A stretch of DNA of 64,000 bases from Leptobrachium leishanense (GCA_009667805.1 CM019064.1:379313120-379377119); one strand, 5' to 3'. Shown: positions 36,753 to 47,621, counted from the first letter of the stretch. Notes: a model not told the origin generated them from the sequence alone. Made by a program: numbers and translations.

Positions 36753-39030
36753 TTATAGAAAGGGTGAGAGATCTGATTCTCTATTAAGACCATGTGGGAA
36801 GAGAGTGTTGAGATGATGGATCCAATATAATTCCCTCCTTTTAAGTAATTTTTCTCTGTCCCCACCTCTTGTTAACTTAGGCACCTCATCGATCACCTGA
36901 TAACGTAACTGTGAAATATCATGTCCACAACGTATAAAATGTTCAGGGACTGGGAATTCAATCTTTTTAGTCCTAATATCAGACCTATGTTTGATGAATC
37001 GATTTTTAACTTTCTGAGTAGTCTCGCCCACATATATCAACCCACACGGGCATTTCAATAAATACACCACGTATGCAGAATTACAGGTAAAATAACCTTT
37101 GATTTTGGACTTCCTCCCAGAGTGTGGATGGACAAAGGAATCACCCCGTATAACTGCATTGCAGCAAGAACAATTTAGACATGGAAAAGTTCCATTCCTG
37201 GGTTTACCAAAAAAGGGTGTTCTGCCTGTGTCTTGTCCAAACTCTGCTTTAACCAACATCTGTCGAAAAGATCTCCCCTTCTTGTATGACATAAGTGGGA
37301 TGGTCTGAAACTCTGAAATATCAGGGTATGCATCCCTTAGGATGTACCAGTATTTACATAAAATATTTTTCACTTGTGAAGTATGGGTTCCATATTTGGA
37401 AACAAATGGAATCCTGCCACAGCTTTGGCGTCTCTGAGGAATTATAGGTTGATTAATTCTGGTACTTTCTCTACTCAGAAGTTGTCTCGGGTAACCCCTG
37501 GCTCTAAACCTATCGATCATCTCCTCGAGCCTCTTGTCCCTACTTTCAGGCAAATCAACTACTCTATCAACGCGCACGAGTTGACTCCGTGGGAGAGAGT
37601 TGAGTAGTGTAGGTGGATGCGCACTGTCATATCTTAGCAGGGAGTTCTTATCGGTAGGTTTTCTGTAAAGATCTGTCATTAATTTGCCATTCCTTTTAAC
37701 CACCAAGGTATCCAAAAAATTGATTTGTGTAAGACTGCATGACATAGTGAACTTAATGGAGGTAGATCCGTTATTAAGTATACTGAGAAATTCATCTAAT
37801 GTATCTCTAGTACCCTCCCATACAAAAATAATATCGTCTATATAGCGAAACCAATGATGGACATATTGAAAAAGGTCGCATTTATAGACTACATTTTCCT
37901 CAAATTCAGACATGAAGATATTGGCATAGGTGGGTGCTACGTTAGTACCCATAGATGTCCCCCGTATTTGAGTATAAAATACTCGATCAAAGAGAAAAAA
38001 GCTGCCACCCAACACCACATCTAACAGATCCAAAAGAAATTGTAATTGATTATCAGAATAACCCAGTTCAACAAGAGCATGTTTCATAGCATTTATACCC
38101 TCAGAGTTCTGTATAGACGTATACAGGCTGGTGACGTCAAGACTGACCAAAATACTGTGATCACCCACAGCAAGTCCACGAAATTTGGTAAGAAAATCAC
38201 CGGTGTCCAAAATAAATGATGGAATCCGCTGTAGATAGGGTCGAGCCACCCTGTCCAAAAAAATGGACAGGGGGCTGAAGACCGAATCCACAGCAGATAC
38301 AATAGGCCTCCCAGGAGGCGCAATGAGAGACTTGTGGATCTTAGGCAAGACATACAAAACAGGTATTAAAGGATGTTTTTTCACAAAGAATTTCGACAGA
38401 CCCTTATCAATAATCTGGTTCTCAAGGGCATCATGTATCAAGGTGGAAATTCTACTGGCAATCGCTGCCGTGGGGTCACCATCCAATCTTTTATACGTCT
38501 CGACGTCACCAAGCTGGCGCTGGATCTCAGCCACATAGTCGCCACTATTCATGATCACCAGAGCACCCCCTTTGTCCGCCGGCTTTATCACAATTGAGGG
38601 GTTGTCACGTAATTTCTTTAAAATCCCAGAATCAATGGCGGACATATTAGGGGATGCTCTGGTGAAATGACGCCTAGAATATACTTGGGACATTTCCCTC
38701 TCTACAATTTTGACATACGTCTCAACAGCATGTTCAACATTCTGAGGCATAAATTTACTTTTCTCTCTCAAACCAAGGTTTTTAGAATTAAAGGGTGCAA
38801 GCGGTAAATCAATCTCGGGTTGACCTGAAAATAAACATTTCAATCGAATCGTACGAAAAAATCGAAAAAGATCGACTTTAACATCGAACGGATCGATGCG
38901 TTCGCTCGGACAGTACGATAAGCCCCTCGAAAGAAGCTTAATTTCATCGGCCGTTAATGAAATGTCCGATAGATTAAAGACTAGCGTCTCTTGTATAGGG
39001 ACTGGTTGTTTCTCATCGGAGGTTTTTTCG
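36753..39030 (-). CDS. Penelope ORF2: reverse transcriptase with GIY-YIG endonuclease
   Basis: The frame is open from at least 39030 to the stop at 36753 with no early in-frame ATG. The first is in KFMPQN, well inside the protein, so translation probably arrives from ORF1 by a -1 shift. The N-terminus reads FNLSDISLTADEIKLL. Counting from 38843, the RT motifs are KPADKGGALVI (87-97), LPKIHKS, SLDVTSLYTS (234-243), RGTSMGTNVAPTYANIFM and the catalytic YIDD (334-337), then INFLDTLVVKRNGK. A Cys-rich stretch (CLNCSCCNAV) precedes the nuclease: AYVVYLLKCPCGLIYVGETT (about 590-609), with downstream Arg and His. Length and order fit Neptune-type elements of frogs and fish. No internal stop is seen in this copy. 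Confidence 0.9.
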
Positions 39031-39811
39031 TAACACTCTTCTGAGCTTGTTCCTGTACATTCCCTCCGGGCGATTGTCGCCCTTGGCGCTGATCTAAAAA
39101 AGACGCTTGGTCGTTCGATCGGACTACACCGAGGTCTTCGGATGTATCAGTACCTGTCCCAGACATAGAGTCCTCTGTGAAACGAATAGATTTTTTCGTA
39201 TATTTACGACCAGGTCCTCTTCGCATCGTAGTTGGTGTCCTGGAATAACCTTTTTGCCAGGAATAAACATGACCCTGTACATAGTCATCCAAATCACGTT
39301 GGAACTTCCGTCTTTTCCTTGATTCCACTTCCTTCCGGAAGTGGTCCAGTTGCGGTGCCATCGTGGAACGCAACGCCATGAGTTCCAATTCGGAATTGTT
39401 GTCTCGAAACGATTTTTCCAAGTTTTCGATAGATTCCTGGCATTGTGCAATTTCCTTCGATAAAAAGTCGATCGTAAGTAGCATGACATCCATCGAACAT
39501 TTGTTCAGAATTTTTTCGAATTTCTCCACATAGTCAGGATTATCTTTATAGAAGATCGGCTGAAGCCCCACTCTTAGGCCACGTGGTATTCGTAGTGCAC
39601 GATAATATTCAGCCAAAGTAATCGAATGGAGTTGACATCCGATCAATTTACGATTCGATTTTAAAAGATCTTTTTTCCCACAATCATGGATAGAGGTGCT
39701 CAAAAAAGTATTGTCCTTACCGGCCTGGGCCAGAATCCTCAAAGCTTCAGTCTCATCATAGGCAAAGGTACATGGTGTTGGAGTCGATTCCATAATGGGA
39801 AAGGGTTGCAT
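38981..39811 (-). CDS. Penelope ORF1: coiled-coil protein upstream of the RT
   Basis: Starts at ATG 39811 (MQPFPIMESTPTPCTF), 20 bp after the terminal repeat ends, and runs 276 codons to TAG at 38981. The middle (about residues 95-185) is charged and helical with a probable coiled coil (QCQESIENLEKSFRDNNSEL, then HFRKEVESRKRRKFQRD). The C-terminus is basic and Gln-rich. I know no enzyme motif in it. ORF2's frame is already open in the last 50 bases, one base back (-1), and an A6 run lies at 39028-39023. It is probably the N-terminal part of one long polyprotein rather than a separate gene; alternatively the A run has changed length by mutation. Confidence 0.75.
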   Translation of the reverse strand: MQPFPIMESTPTPCTFAYDETEALRILAQAGKDNTFLSTSIHDCGKKDLLKSNRKLIGCQLHSITLAEYYRALRIPRGLRVGLQPIFYKDNPDYVEKFEKILNKCSMDVMLLTIDFLSKEIAQCQESIENLEKSFRDNNSELELMALRSTMAPQLDHFRKEVESRKRRKFQRDLDDYVQGHVYSWQKGYSRTPTTMRRGPGRKYTKKSIRFTEDSMSGTGTDTSEDLGVVRSNDQASFLDQRQGRQSPGGNVQEQAQKSVTKKPPMRNNQSLYKRR

Positions 39812-39831
39812 TCAAGTATCGAAGCAAGCAG

Positions 39832-40203
39832 GGATATACGTGAAAAGTTGTGCCCGAATGCAGAACCCAAAGTGGATAAATGGAGTGGGGGTCTCTTGCT
39901 CCACAGCCCCAACAATCACGAAATGAATAAAGAAGCTCCAGAGTCCACGATAAATTTCAATGGATTTAATCCAACAACAGAAAAAAAGGCAACGTTTCGA
40001 CCATGACTGGTCTTTGTCAAGCCTAAAACACAATGACAGAACAGGAAATAAATAGCACCACAGACTGGTTAAGCAATCAAACAATAATTGCAACCAGTCC
40101 GTGTATGCCAATCCAACAATTAAAAACAATAGTCTACAATTGAATACATCAATAAACATATTAACTTTAGTAATTATATATACGATGCTTATTAACATAC
40201 AAT
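39832..40203 (-). repeat. Penelope terminal repeat (pLTR), full 372 bp
   Basis: Matches 41516-41887 as an inverted repeat over its whole length and 36314-36598 as a direct repeat over 285 bp. It lies immediately upstream of ORF1 and probably carries the promoter. The GAAAC hairpin (GACCATGACTGGTC on plus) is near 39998-40012. Confidence 0.9.
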
Positions 40204-40224
40204 GATGTTATAAATCTATTTATA

Positions 40225-41362
40225 AGTCTATAAATGCGACCTTTTTCAATATGTCCATCATTGGTTTCGCTATATAGACGATATTATTTTTGTATGGGAG
40301 GGTACTAGAGATACATTAGATGAATTTCTCAGTATACTTAATAACGGATCTACCTCCATTAAGTTCACTATGTCATGCAGTCTTACACAAATCAATTTTT
40401 TGGATACCTTGGTGGTTAAAAGGAATGGCAAATTAATGACAGATCTTTACAGAAAACCTACTGATAAGAACTCCCTGCTAAGATATGACAGTGCGCATCC
40501 ACCTACACTACTCAACTCTCTCCCACGGAGTCAACTCGTGCGCGTTGATAGAGTAGTTGATTTGCCTGAAAGTAGGGACAAGAGGCTCGAGGAGATGATC
40601 GATAGGTTTAGAGCCAGGGGTTACCCGAGACAACTTCTGAGTAGAGAAAGTACCAGAATTAATCAACCTATAATTCCTCAGAGACGCCAAAGCTGTGGCA
40701 GGATTCCATTTGTTTCCAAATATGGAACCCATACTTCACAAGTGAAAAATATTTTATGTAAATACTGGTACATCCTAAGGGATGCATACCCTGATATTTC
40801 AGAGTTTCAGACCATCCCACTTATGTCATACAAGAAGGGAGATCTTTTCGACAGATGTTGGTTAAAGCAGAGTTTGGACAAGACACAGGCAGAACACCCT
40901 TTTTTGGTAAAACCCAGGAATGGAACTTTTCCATGTCTAAATTGTTCTTGCTGCAATGCAGTCATACGGGGTGATTCCTTTGTCCATCCACACTCTGGGA
41001 GGAAGTCCAAAATCAAAGGTTATTTTACCTGTAATTCTGCATACGTGGTGTATTTATTGAAATGCCCGTGTGGGTTGATATACGTGGGCGAGACTACTCA
41101 GAAAGTTAAAAATCGATTCATCAAACATAGGTCTGACATTAGGACTAAAAAGATTGAATTCCCAGTCCCTGAACATTTTATACGTTGTGGACATGATATT
41201 TCACAGTTACGTTATCAGGTGATCGATGAGGTGCCTAAGTTAACAAGAGGTGGGGACAGAGAAAAATTACTTAAAAGGAGGGAATTATATTGGATCCACC
41301 ATCTCAATACTCTCTTCCCACATGGTCTTAATAGAGAATCAGATCTCTCACCCTTCCTATAA
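40225..41362 (+). pseudogene. Penelope ORF2, 5'-truncated inverted copy
   Basis: Homology with the minus-strand copy begins at 40225, just before KCDLFQYVHHWFRYIDD, so everything upstream of the catalytic YIDD box is missing. From there the frame runs to the stop at 41362 and includes the whole GIY-YIG part. Relative to the other copy it has one G fewer near 40838 and one A more near 40913. The two changes cancel, leaving about 23 altered residues between KKG and KPRNGTFPC. It cannot make an RT, but could in principle encode the nuclease region. Confidence 0.9.
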
Positions 41363-41515
41363 ATATGTTACGTTAGCATCTCTCTATGATAGATAGATCT
41401 GTTCTTTTCTCTCCCTTAGGTTTACTAGTAGAGATGTAATCCCTTCCCTTCATATGCATAATTATTCAGTCTCTCTCTTTTCTCATAGGCATTGCTCTAC
41501 AATTCATCGCCAATT

Positions 41516-41887
41516 ATTGTATGTTAATAAGCATCGTATATATAATTACTAAAGTTAATATGTTAATTGATGTATTCAATTGTAGACTATTGTTTTTAAT
41601 TGTTGGATTGGCATACACGGACTGGTTGCAATTATTGTTTGATTGCTTAACCAGTCTGTGGTGCTATTTATTTCCTGTTCTGTCATTGTGTTTTAGGCTT
41701 GACAAAGACCAGTCATGGTCGAAACGTTGCCTTTTTTTCTGTTGTTGGATTAAATCCATTGAAATTTATCGTGGACTCTGGAGCTTCTTTATTCATTTCG
41801 TGATTGTTGGGGCTGTGGAGCAAGAGACCCCCACTCCATTTATCCACTTTGGGTTCTGCATTCGGGCACAACTTTTCACGTATATCC
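41516..41887 (+). repeat. Penelope terminal repeat (pLTR), inverted copy
   Basis: The 372-bp reverse complement of 39832-40203. Its end abuts the right target duplication exactly. The stretch GACCAGTCATGGTCGAAACG (41707-41726) forms a short stem followed by GAAAC. Confidence 0.9.
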
Positions 41888-41903
41888 CTGATATTTTCAA
41901 CCA

Positions 41904-43258
41904 GCATCATGTTGATTTTTAAAAAAAATATCATGTCTATTTGATAATCCAATGTTTGCATGAAGGTTTCAGTGTGTGTTGCCCTCTTTCCTTGGCTGAT
42001 GATCCATGTATCAATGCCTTTCAGTACTTGAATTCCTTTCAAAAATCAGCTTACTGAATAAATTTGAACTGAACTGTTATAGCCAAAATTTGCACTGGAG
42101 AATATCAGTGCAAGTTCCAATAACTGAGATGAATTTTTATCGAAAATTGAAATGCCGATGTCCTTTTAATTAAATCTCCTGAATCGAAAAATGGCTGTAG
42201 TGCACTCAAAAATATACAAAATTTCGTAAATTGGGACGACTTATATTGAGTACCAAATTGGAAATAACACATTTCCTTGAATAATGCGTCTATTGTCTTT
42301 CTTCCTTTGAATAATATGGTTGTTTTAGAAGTTAGTGTTCATTCCAAAGCTGGAATTCTCGTTGAAAGAAAATAAAATTTAAGTTAATTGCAAGTAATTG
42401 GAACTGAACAATTAACACAATGCTTCTTTCTGGTTTCCTTTGATCAATGACTCTTACCGCAATGTATGTAGAATTTGATTTAGTGATGAGTGGTTTTATC
42501 TCTTAGCTATTTTTCTGAGTCCCCCATACAAGAACATTGTATAACACCATTGCATAGAATAACGATTTGGCGAGCCAGACATCTCTCGGAAATTACAGGA
42601 CATGTGCCCACAATTGCAGTCTTTGTTACCGAGTAAGAAATAATGTCTCCACTGAATAGGCGACGGATTCATGAAGCACTCTCCAATCACAGGTGCTGAA
42701 AGCTAATGCAGTAAAGGAATTCAAAATTACTTGCGCCACACAGAACCAAATACACGAGCATTCAGAAATATGGAACTGGAGATTAAACCTGAGTTTCATG
42801 TTTCAGGTTAGGGAGAGGGAAAGGTCAGTTGTGGGAGAGAACCTGAAAAAGGGGATTGTTTTGAAGGCTTTCTGTGGCTTTAATAATTAGTTCAGATTAG
42901 GTGAAGCCTATGAACATTATTTGTTGAACTTTGCTGAGTGTATTTTGTTAGACCCCCTGAAGCCGGTCATAGGGTTTGAAGGACAATAGGATCCTCCATG
43001 CTTTTGGACGTGTTGATCAAAGGCCTTTCCACACGTGATAATTTCTGAATGCAGTTTATTTTTAGCTTGAAACTTGTGGGATTAGATATAGGTTTCCCTG
43101 TCCTGACAAGCATTCAAATGTCAAATAAAATACAATATCAGCCTTGGGCAAAATTAAAGATAGCTGGATCTTGGGCAGAAATGATGGAATGGCATACCAC
43201 ATCTGAAACTTCAGTAGTGAAGTTCATGTATGTACATGCTCTGAAACTACATGAATGG
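41904..43258. other. Intergenic, no gene recognised
   Basis: About 1.35 kb with no recognised repeat ends and only short unrelated frames. Confidence 0.4.
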
Positions 43259-43266
43259 GTGAATGG

Positions 43267-43827
43267 TAGGGATGTGCACGGCTGAAAAATTAGTTTTGTT
43301 TAATCTCGTTTCGTTAAATTTTTAAATCATTTAGTTTTCGGAATTTCGTAACAAATTTTGTTTCGGATCGATTTGAAATTTTGAATCGCTTCGAATTTCA
43401 TATAACAATTCGAATTTTGGATCACTAGATAAAACCCCAATTAATCAAATTCTGCTGTTAAAAGAAAAGCTATTGTTAAATTTTAAGCTGTGTTATAGAT
43501 TTAGTATTTGAGTCAAATTAAACAGCGAAACAAAATTAATTTTTTTCATAAAGTCCTTTGCTTACTATTACTTGTATTGTAAGTTAAGATCAGTTTGATA
43601 GTTGATATCAATTTGATAGTTCATTTCGAATTCGATAGTTGATATCAGTTATTCAAATTATTCTTTTATGATGATGACAGTGTAAAACGAAATAAATTTG
43701 TTATATACCGTTTCGTTTCGTTTAGAATTCGTATTGTATCGATTTGTTATTCGAAAGTACTTCTGAATACGAATTATCAAATTTCGTTCCAAATTCTGAA
43801 TTTTTACGAAACGAATGCACATCTCTA
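43267..43827. mobile_element. hAT-type MITE with TAGGGATGTGCA ends
   Basis: Inverted ends TAGGGATGTGCA and TGCACATCTCTA. The 8-bp GTGAATGG is perfectly duplicated at 43259-43266 and 43828-43835. The AT-rich interior repeats TTTCG/CGAAA words. A related element lies at 46609-47216. No gene. Confidence 0.85.
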
Positions 43828-43835
43828 GTGAATGG

Positions 43836-44684
43836 CAATAAAGTCATACAGTATCCATATTCCAATAGTATTCACAATGTACAAATAAGGGTTCACATTT
43901 TCAATATCTCTGCAGTTTTCAATTCCTGGAGAATGTGGAAAGAATATCTAATATCTAAGAATATCTCAAGGGTCTTTAAAGTCAATACATTTATGACGTA
44001 AACATTACGTCATTGGTCCTTAAGGGGTTAAATTCTGCATTTATATAATTTCCCATTAATCAGCTTTAAACCTCCACCTGTCCTCTGTTTCCACCTGCAC
44101 CACTAACTTGTACCTACAAGACTTCTCATACTAGATTGTAAATACCCATAGGAAAATGACCCTCCTGTATTTGTCTAATGCTGTCATGCTTTTCAGATGT
44201 ATTGTACTTGTCTTTTGAACAGTACCATTTCTACCTATGCACATCACTGTGGAATGCGTTGGCTCTTTATAACCAATTAGTATACTAAACATGTTTACAA
44301 TATAATGAGGAAAGGGGGGGTTGTGAAGGTCCTGAGAATGCGCAACAGCACTAGTGGCCTTTTCTACGGTGGTGCCCGCTCAGGTCTCACAGGGTTTTAT
44401 TTTGATTGTGCCATTACAGGGATGAATTCTTCATAAGCAAATCAGCCTGCTCTCACCCAGAAAGGATGGCCAGTACTGACTGCCAAGGATGTTTACAATA
44501 TAATACTCAAGCAGTACAACAATGAGTACAAATAAGTATACAGAGCAAATCCCCACTTATTGTAGAGTGCAGAACAAACAGTTGGTGCTAAATAAATGTT
44601 GATAATAATAATAATGTTTTATTATTTGTGATTCATGATTAACCCCTTCACTGCAACTATCGGCTATGCTCGATCGGCAAAGCA
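43836..44684. other. Intergenic; single TTAA-MITE ends at both sides
   Basis: CCTTAAGGGGTTAAA near 44018 and TTAACCCCTTCACTGCAAC near 44640 look like single ends of TTAA-type MITEs. A LINE-tail-like GTGCTAAATAAATG with AATAAT repeats lies near 44586. No gene is recognised. Confidence 0.3.
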
Positions 44685-45044
44685 CCTCTTGGTATTATTA
44701 TTAATGATTAAGTACCAACACATTCCACAGTGCTGTAAAAAGGTGCAATGGGTAACAGGGCCACCATCAGGGCATTACGCCACATGCTGCCGTAAGGAGC
44801 TCGGGGCCGGGGCCCCGTCGGCAGCGGTGGCGCCCTTTTTAACAGCTCCGGTATCAGACTCTATGAGTCCGAATCCAGAGCTGACTGTCTCCCCCTCCTG
44901 CTCCTGACAGGCTTTGCTGGCTGGGCAGACCAAGCAGCATGCATGGGCCTCCCAAGCACGCTGCTTTGGTGCCGCCCCCTCCAGTCATGTGTGTGACGCA
45001 AGCATCACACACAAGAAGCTGCCTGGGATTGAGGACCCAGCTGG

Positions 45045-45155
45045 GAGAAGAGCGGAGGGCCCGGCTGGGAGAAGAAAAGAAGAGAAAAGAAGAAGAGAGA
45101 AGAAAAAAGAAAAGAAGAGAGACGAAAAGAAGAGAGGACAGAAGACAGCGGAGTA
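45045..45155 (+). repeat. Polypurine tract (AGAAGA-rich)
   Basis: About 110 bases almost purely of A and G (GAAGAGAAAAGAAGAAGAGA and similar) inside the hAT element. Such tracts can form triplex DNA. Confidence 0.8.
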
Positions 45156-45159
45156 ATGA

Positions 45160-45835
45160 GCCTGGGCCCAACCAGACCCCCAGGGCCCAGCCAGACCCCA
45201 AGGGTCCAGCCAGACCCCCAGGGCCCAGCCAGACTCTCAGGGCCCAGCCAGACTCTCGGGGCCCAGCCAGACCCCAAGGCCCAGCCAGACCCCCAGGGCC
45301 CAGCCAGACCCCAAGGCCCAGCCAGACCCTCAGGGCCCAGCCAGATCCCAAGTTCCAGCCAGGGCCCAGCCAGACCCGCAGGGCGCAGCCAGACCCTCAG
45401 GTCCCAGGCAGACCCCAAGTTCCAGCCAGGGCCCAAGGTCCAGCCAGGGCCCAGCCAGACCCCCAGAGCCCAGCCAGACCCACAGGGTCCAGCCATACCC
45501 CCAGGGCCCAGGCAGACACCAAGGTGCAGCCAGACCCCCAGGGCCCAGCCAGACCCTCAGGGCTCAGGCAGACCCCAAGGTCCAGCCAGGTCCCAGCCAG
45601 ACCCCAAGGTCCAGCCAGACCCCAAGGTCCAGCCAGGGCCCAGCCAGACCCCCAAGGTCCAGCCAGACCCCCAGGGCCCAGCCAGACTTCCAGGGCCCAG
45701 CCAGACCTCCAAGGTCCAGCCAGGGCCCAGCCAGACCCCCAAGGCCCAGCCAGACCCCCAAGGTTCAGCCAGGGCCCAGCCAGACCCCAGGGCCCAGCCA
45801 GATCTCAGTCAGACGCTAGGGCCCAGCCATTCATA
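45160..45835 (+). repeat. Minisatellite, ~18-bp unit GGCCCAGCCAGACCCCCA
   Basis: Dozens of imperfect 15-19 bp units with interspersed CAAGGTCCAGCCAG variants. Because the unit lacks stop codons, several frames stay open on both strands (PSQTPRAQPDPQGPAR-like). I regard these as repeat artefacts, not proteins. Confidence 0.93.
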
Positions 45836-45935
45836 CACACCACACATTACTGTGAGTTTTATTGCTGCGCAGCTCTGTGATATGCTCATACACACTGCAC
45901 ATTACTTTGAGTTTTATTGCTGTGGAACTGTGTTA
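45830..45935. repeat. Two ~50-bp tandem units (CACAC(T/A)...GAGTTTTATTGCTG)
   Basis: Two units with TACACAC, CACATTACT(G/T)TGAGTTTTATT and CTGTG. They are the reverse complement of the units at 30125-30275. Confidence 0.75.
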
Positions 45936-46608
45936 TGTCCTTTTTTTTGCTTTGTAAGGGGGAGAAAAGCTGTTAAAGGTTCAGGAAGTTTATGGGGCCT
46001 CATCTTGAGTTCAGTAAGGGGCCCCATAATTTCTGATGGCTGCCCTGATGGGTAAAGACAGGACAATTCTACAATACATACAGGAGGCAGGTCAGTATTC
46101 CTGCCAGCAGATACAGGAGGACATGAGGGCCCTATTCCCGTGGGAATTTACAATCTCGAGGGGTGAGAGCATTAGAAACAGGAGGGGGGGCTGCAGTGAT
46201 GAGTTAATGCAGGGAGAGGTGAGGACTGTTTTTGGGTCGGTCGGATGTCTTGTTACGGAGTCAGGTGGTAGGCTTTCCTAAACAGAAGGGTCTTTAGGGA
46301 GCGTTTAAATGAGGCCAGATTTGGGGACAGTCTGATATTGCGAGGAAGCGCTTTCCATAGGGTCGGCGCCGCACGAGAAAAGTCCTGCAGTCTGGCATGT
46401 GACTACATGACATTGTTGAATCTTAAGGGGTGGGCAGGGGTGAATTTGGTGATTAGTGAGGACAGGTATCCGATATCCATTATAGTCGATATGGTCTTCC
46501 ACAGAAGCAATGCAAAGCAACTTTGTTTATTGCAAAAAAATAAAAAAAAGACATACACCTAAAGTTTTAGCACCATTGGCATGATGCCAGCTGGAGAGAT
46601 GTCATTTA

Positions 46609-47216
46609 TAGAGGTGTGCATTAGTTTCGTAATGAATCTCAATTCATTTGAAAATTCGATATTTCGTATTTCAGAAGTACTTCCAAAATAACGAATTGGT
46701 TTCATCCGAATTGAAATGAAACTAAATGATAATATAACGAAATTGATTCATTATACTGTTTGACAAGAGAACCATTGATTGAATGATTAATTGATTATTT
46801 TTTTTAGTGATCCGAGTCAAATTCGAATTGATTTTGAATTGAATTTGAATCGATCTCAAATTACAAATGAAATTATGAAAACTAATCATTTTCATTTTAC
46901 TTTTTCACACAGCACCCCACCCCTATCAATTGGCTGTGGTGCTGAATCTGATGTATTCAGCACCACAGGCCAATAGACAGCTCAATATTTAACCCTAGCT
47001 TGCACTTTAACCTTTTAACTCATGTTTAACCCTAATGTAACAGTAATTGAGCAGGATTTGATTTATTTTTGATTTATTGTTTTTGTTTTTTTTAGTGATC
47101 CGAATTGATTTCGAATCGATCCCAAATTACAAATGAAATTATGAAATGAAATTACAAAACGAAACAAATCAGTATTCAAATGAAAAAAAAAAACGTTTCA
47201 GCTGTGCACACCTCTA
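46609..47216. mobile_element. hAT-type MITE related to the 43.3-kb element
   Basis: Inverted ends TAGAGGTGTGCA and TGTGCACACCTCTA. The interior is rich in GAATTGA, TTTCGTA and AAATGAAATT words, like 43267-43827, and includes a palindromic CAGCACCACAGGCCAATAG region. The 8-bp flanks do not match well, so the TSD is not confirmed. Confidence 0.6.
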
Positions 47217-47490
47217 GATTTAGACACATTCTTGCGTGGCGTAAAGACCTGCAGTAACTGCTTTCGGCCAGAAGACAGATATATTATTACAGTAAGGAAT
47301 ACAGTGGGAATATTCCTGAATATTTTTTACCATATAATTATTTGAAATTATTTTCCAAGAAATCTCTGGTTCCTCAGAGTGGGCTTCTAGAAAATCCACT
47401 GGTAGTGAAGGGTTTAAGATTACAAAAACGTTACACAAAATGTTCCGTAAATTTTCATAAACGTCGTAAAATATTATACGTTAAGCTTAA
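47217..47490. other. Intergenic; single TTAA-type MITE end at ~47385-47415
   Basis: AATCCACTGGTAGTGAAGGG followed by TTTAAG resembles the right end of the TTAA element at 2976-3421. Its left end is not found, so it is probably a truncated copy. Confidence 0.35.
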
Positions 47491-47491
47491 A

Positions 47492-47621
47492 GGGCAGTAT
47501 TACAAAGCTGGTGTTAACTTAACCAAGGCTGTTGGAAATTTACCAGAGCCATTATATTATATGGAGTTGTTACGTTTACAACAGCTCTGGTTAAATTAGC
47601 ACCAACTTTGTAATACTGCCC
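47492..47621. mobile_element. Short palindromic MITE
   Basis: GGGCAGTATTACAAAGCTGG at the left and CCAACTTTGTAATACTGCCC at the right. The pairing continues through AACCAAGGCTGTTG / CAACAGCTCTGGTT. About 130 bp and non-coding. Confidence 0.7.

Larger units (their letters stand above)
36314..41887. mobile_element. Penelope-like (Neptune-type) retroelement, inverted dimer
   Basis: A 5,574-bp insertion flanked by the 16-bp direct repeat CTGATATTTTCAACCA (36298-36313 and 41888-41903). It contains one near-complete minus-strand copy (40203 down to 36314) joined head-to-head to a 5'-truncated plus-strand copy (40225-41887), with about 21 bp of filler at 40204-40224. The element's terminal repeat occurs three times: 36314-36598 (285 bp), 39832-40203 (372 bp, same orientation) and 41516-41887 (372 bp, inverted). 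Penelope elements carry an RT and a GIY-YIG nuclease and often insert as partial tandem or inverted copies. Because one TSD encloses both copies, they probably entered in a single event. Confidence 0.92.
44756..46047. mobile_element. hAT-type transposon carrying a minisatellite
   Basis: Ends CAGGGCCACCATCAGGGC and TTTCTGATGGCTGCCCTG are inverted. The 8-bp ATGGGTAA is perfectly duplicated at 44748-44755 and 46048-46055. A related LINE copy has the site intact (CTGTACAATGGGTAAGCC, near 10723). The interior holds a polypurine tract, a GC-rich minisatellite and two ~50-bp tandem units. There is no transposase, so it is non-autonomous. Confidence 0.9.
44685..46540 (-). mobile_element. L2-like LINE 3' fragment interrupted by a hAT element
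   Basis: The left part (44685-44755: CAACACATTCCACAGTGCTG) and right part (46056 to about 46540) rejoin when the hAT at 44756-46047 is removed. The right part in antisense reads like the LINE C-terminus. The same 3' sequence lies at 10680-10760. Confidence 0.55.

Noticed and set aside
44939..46055. About 300-codon proline-rich frames
   Set aside because: They arise from the 18-bp minisatellite and polypurine tract inside a hAT element; frames in other phases and on the other strand are equally open.
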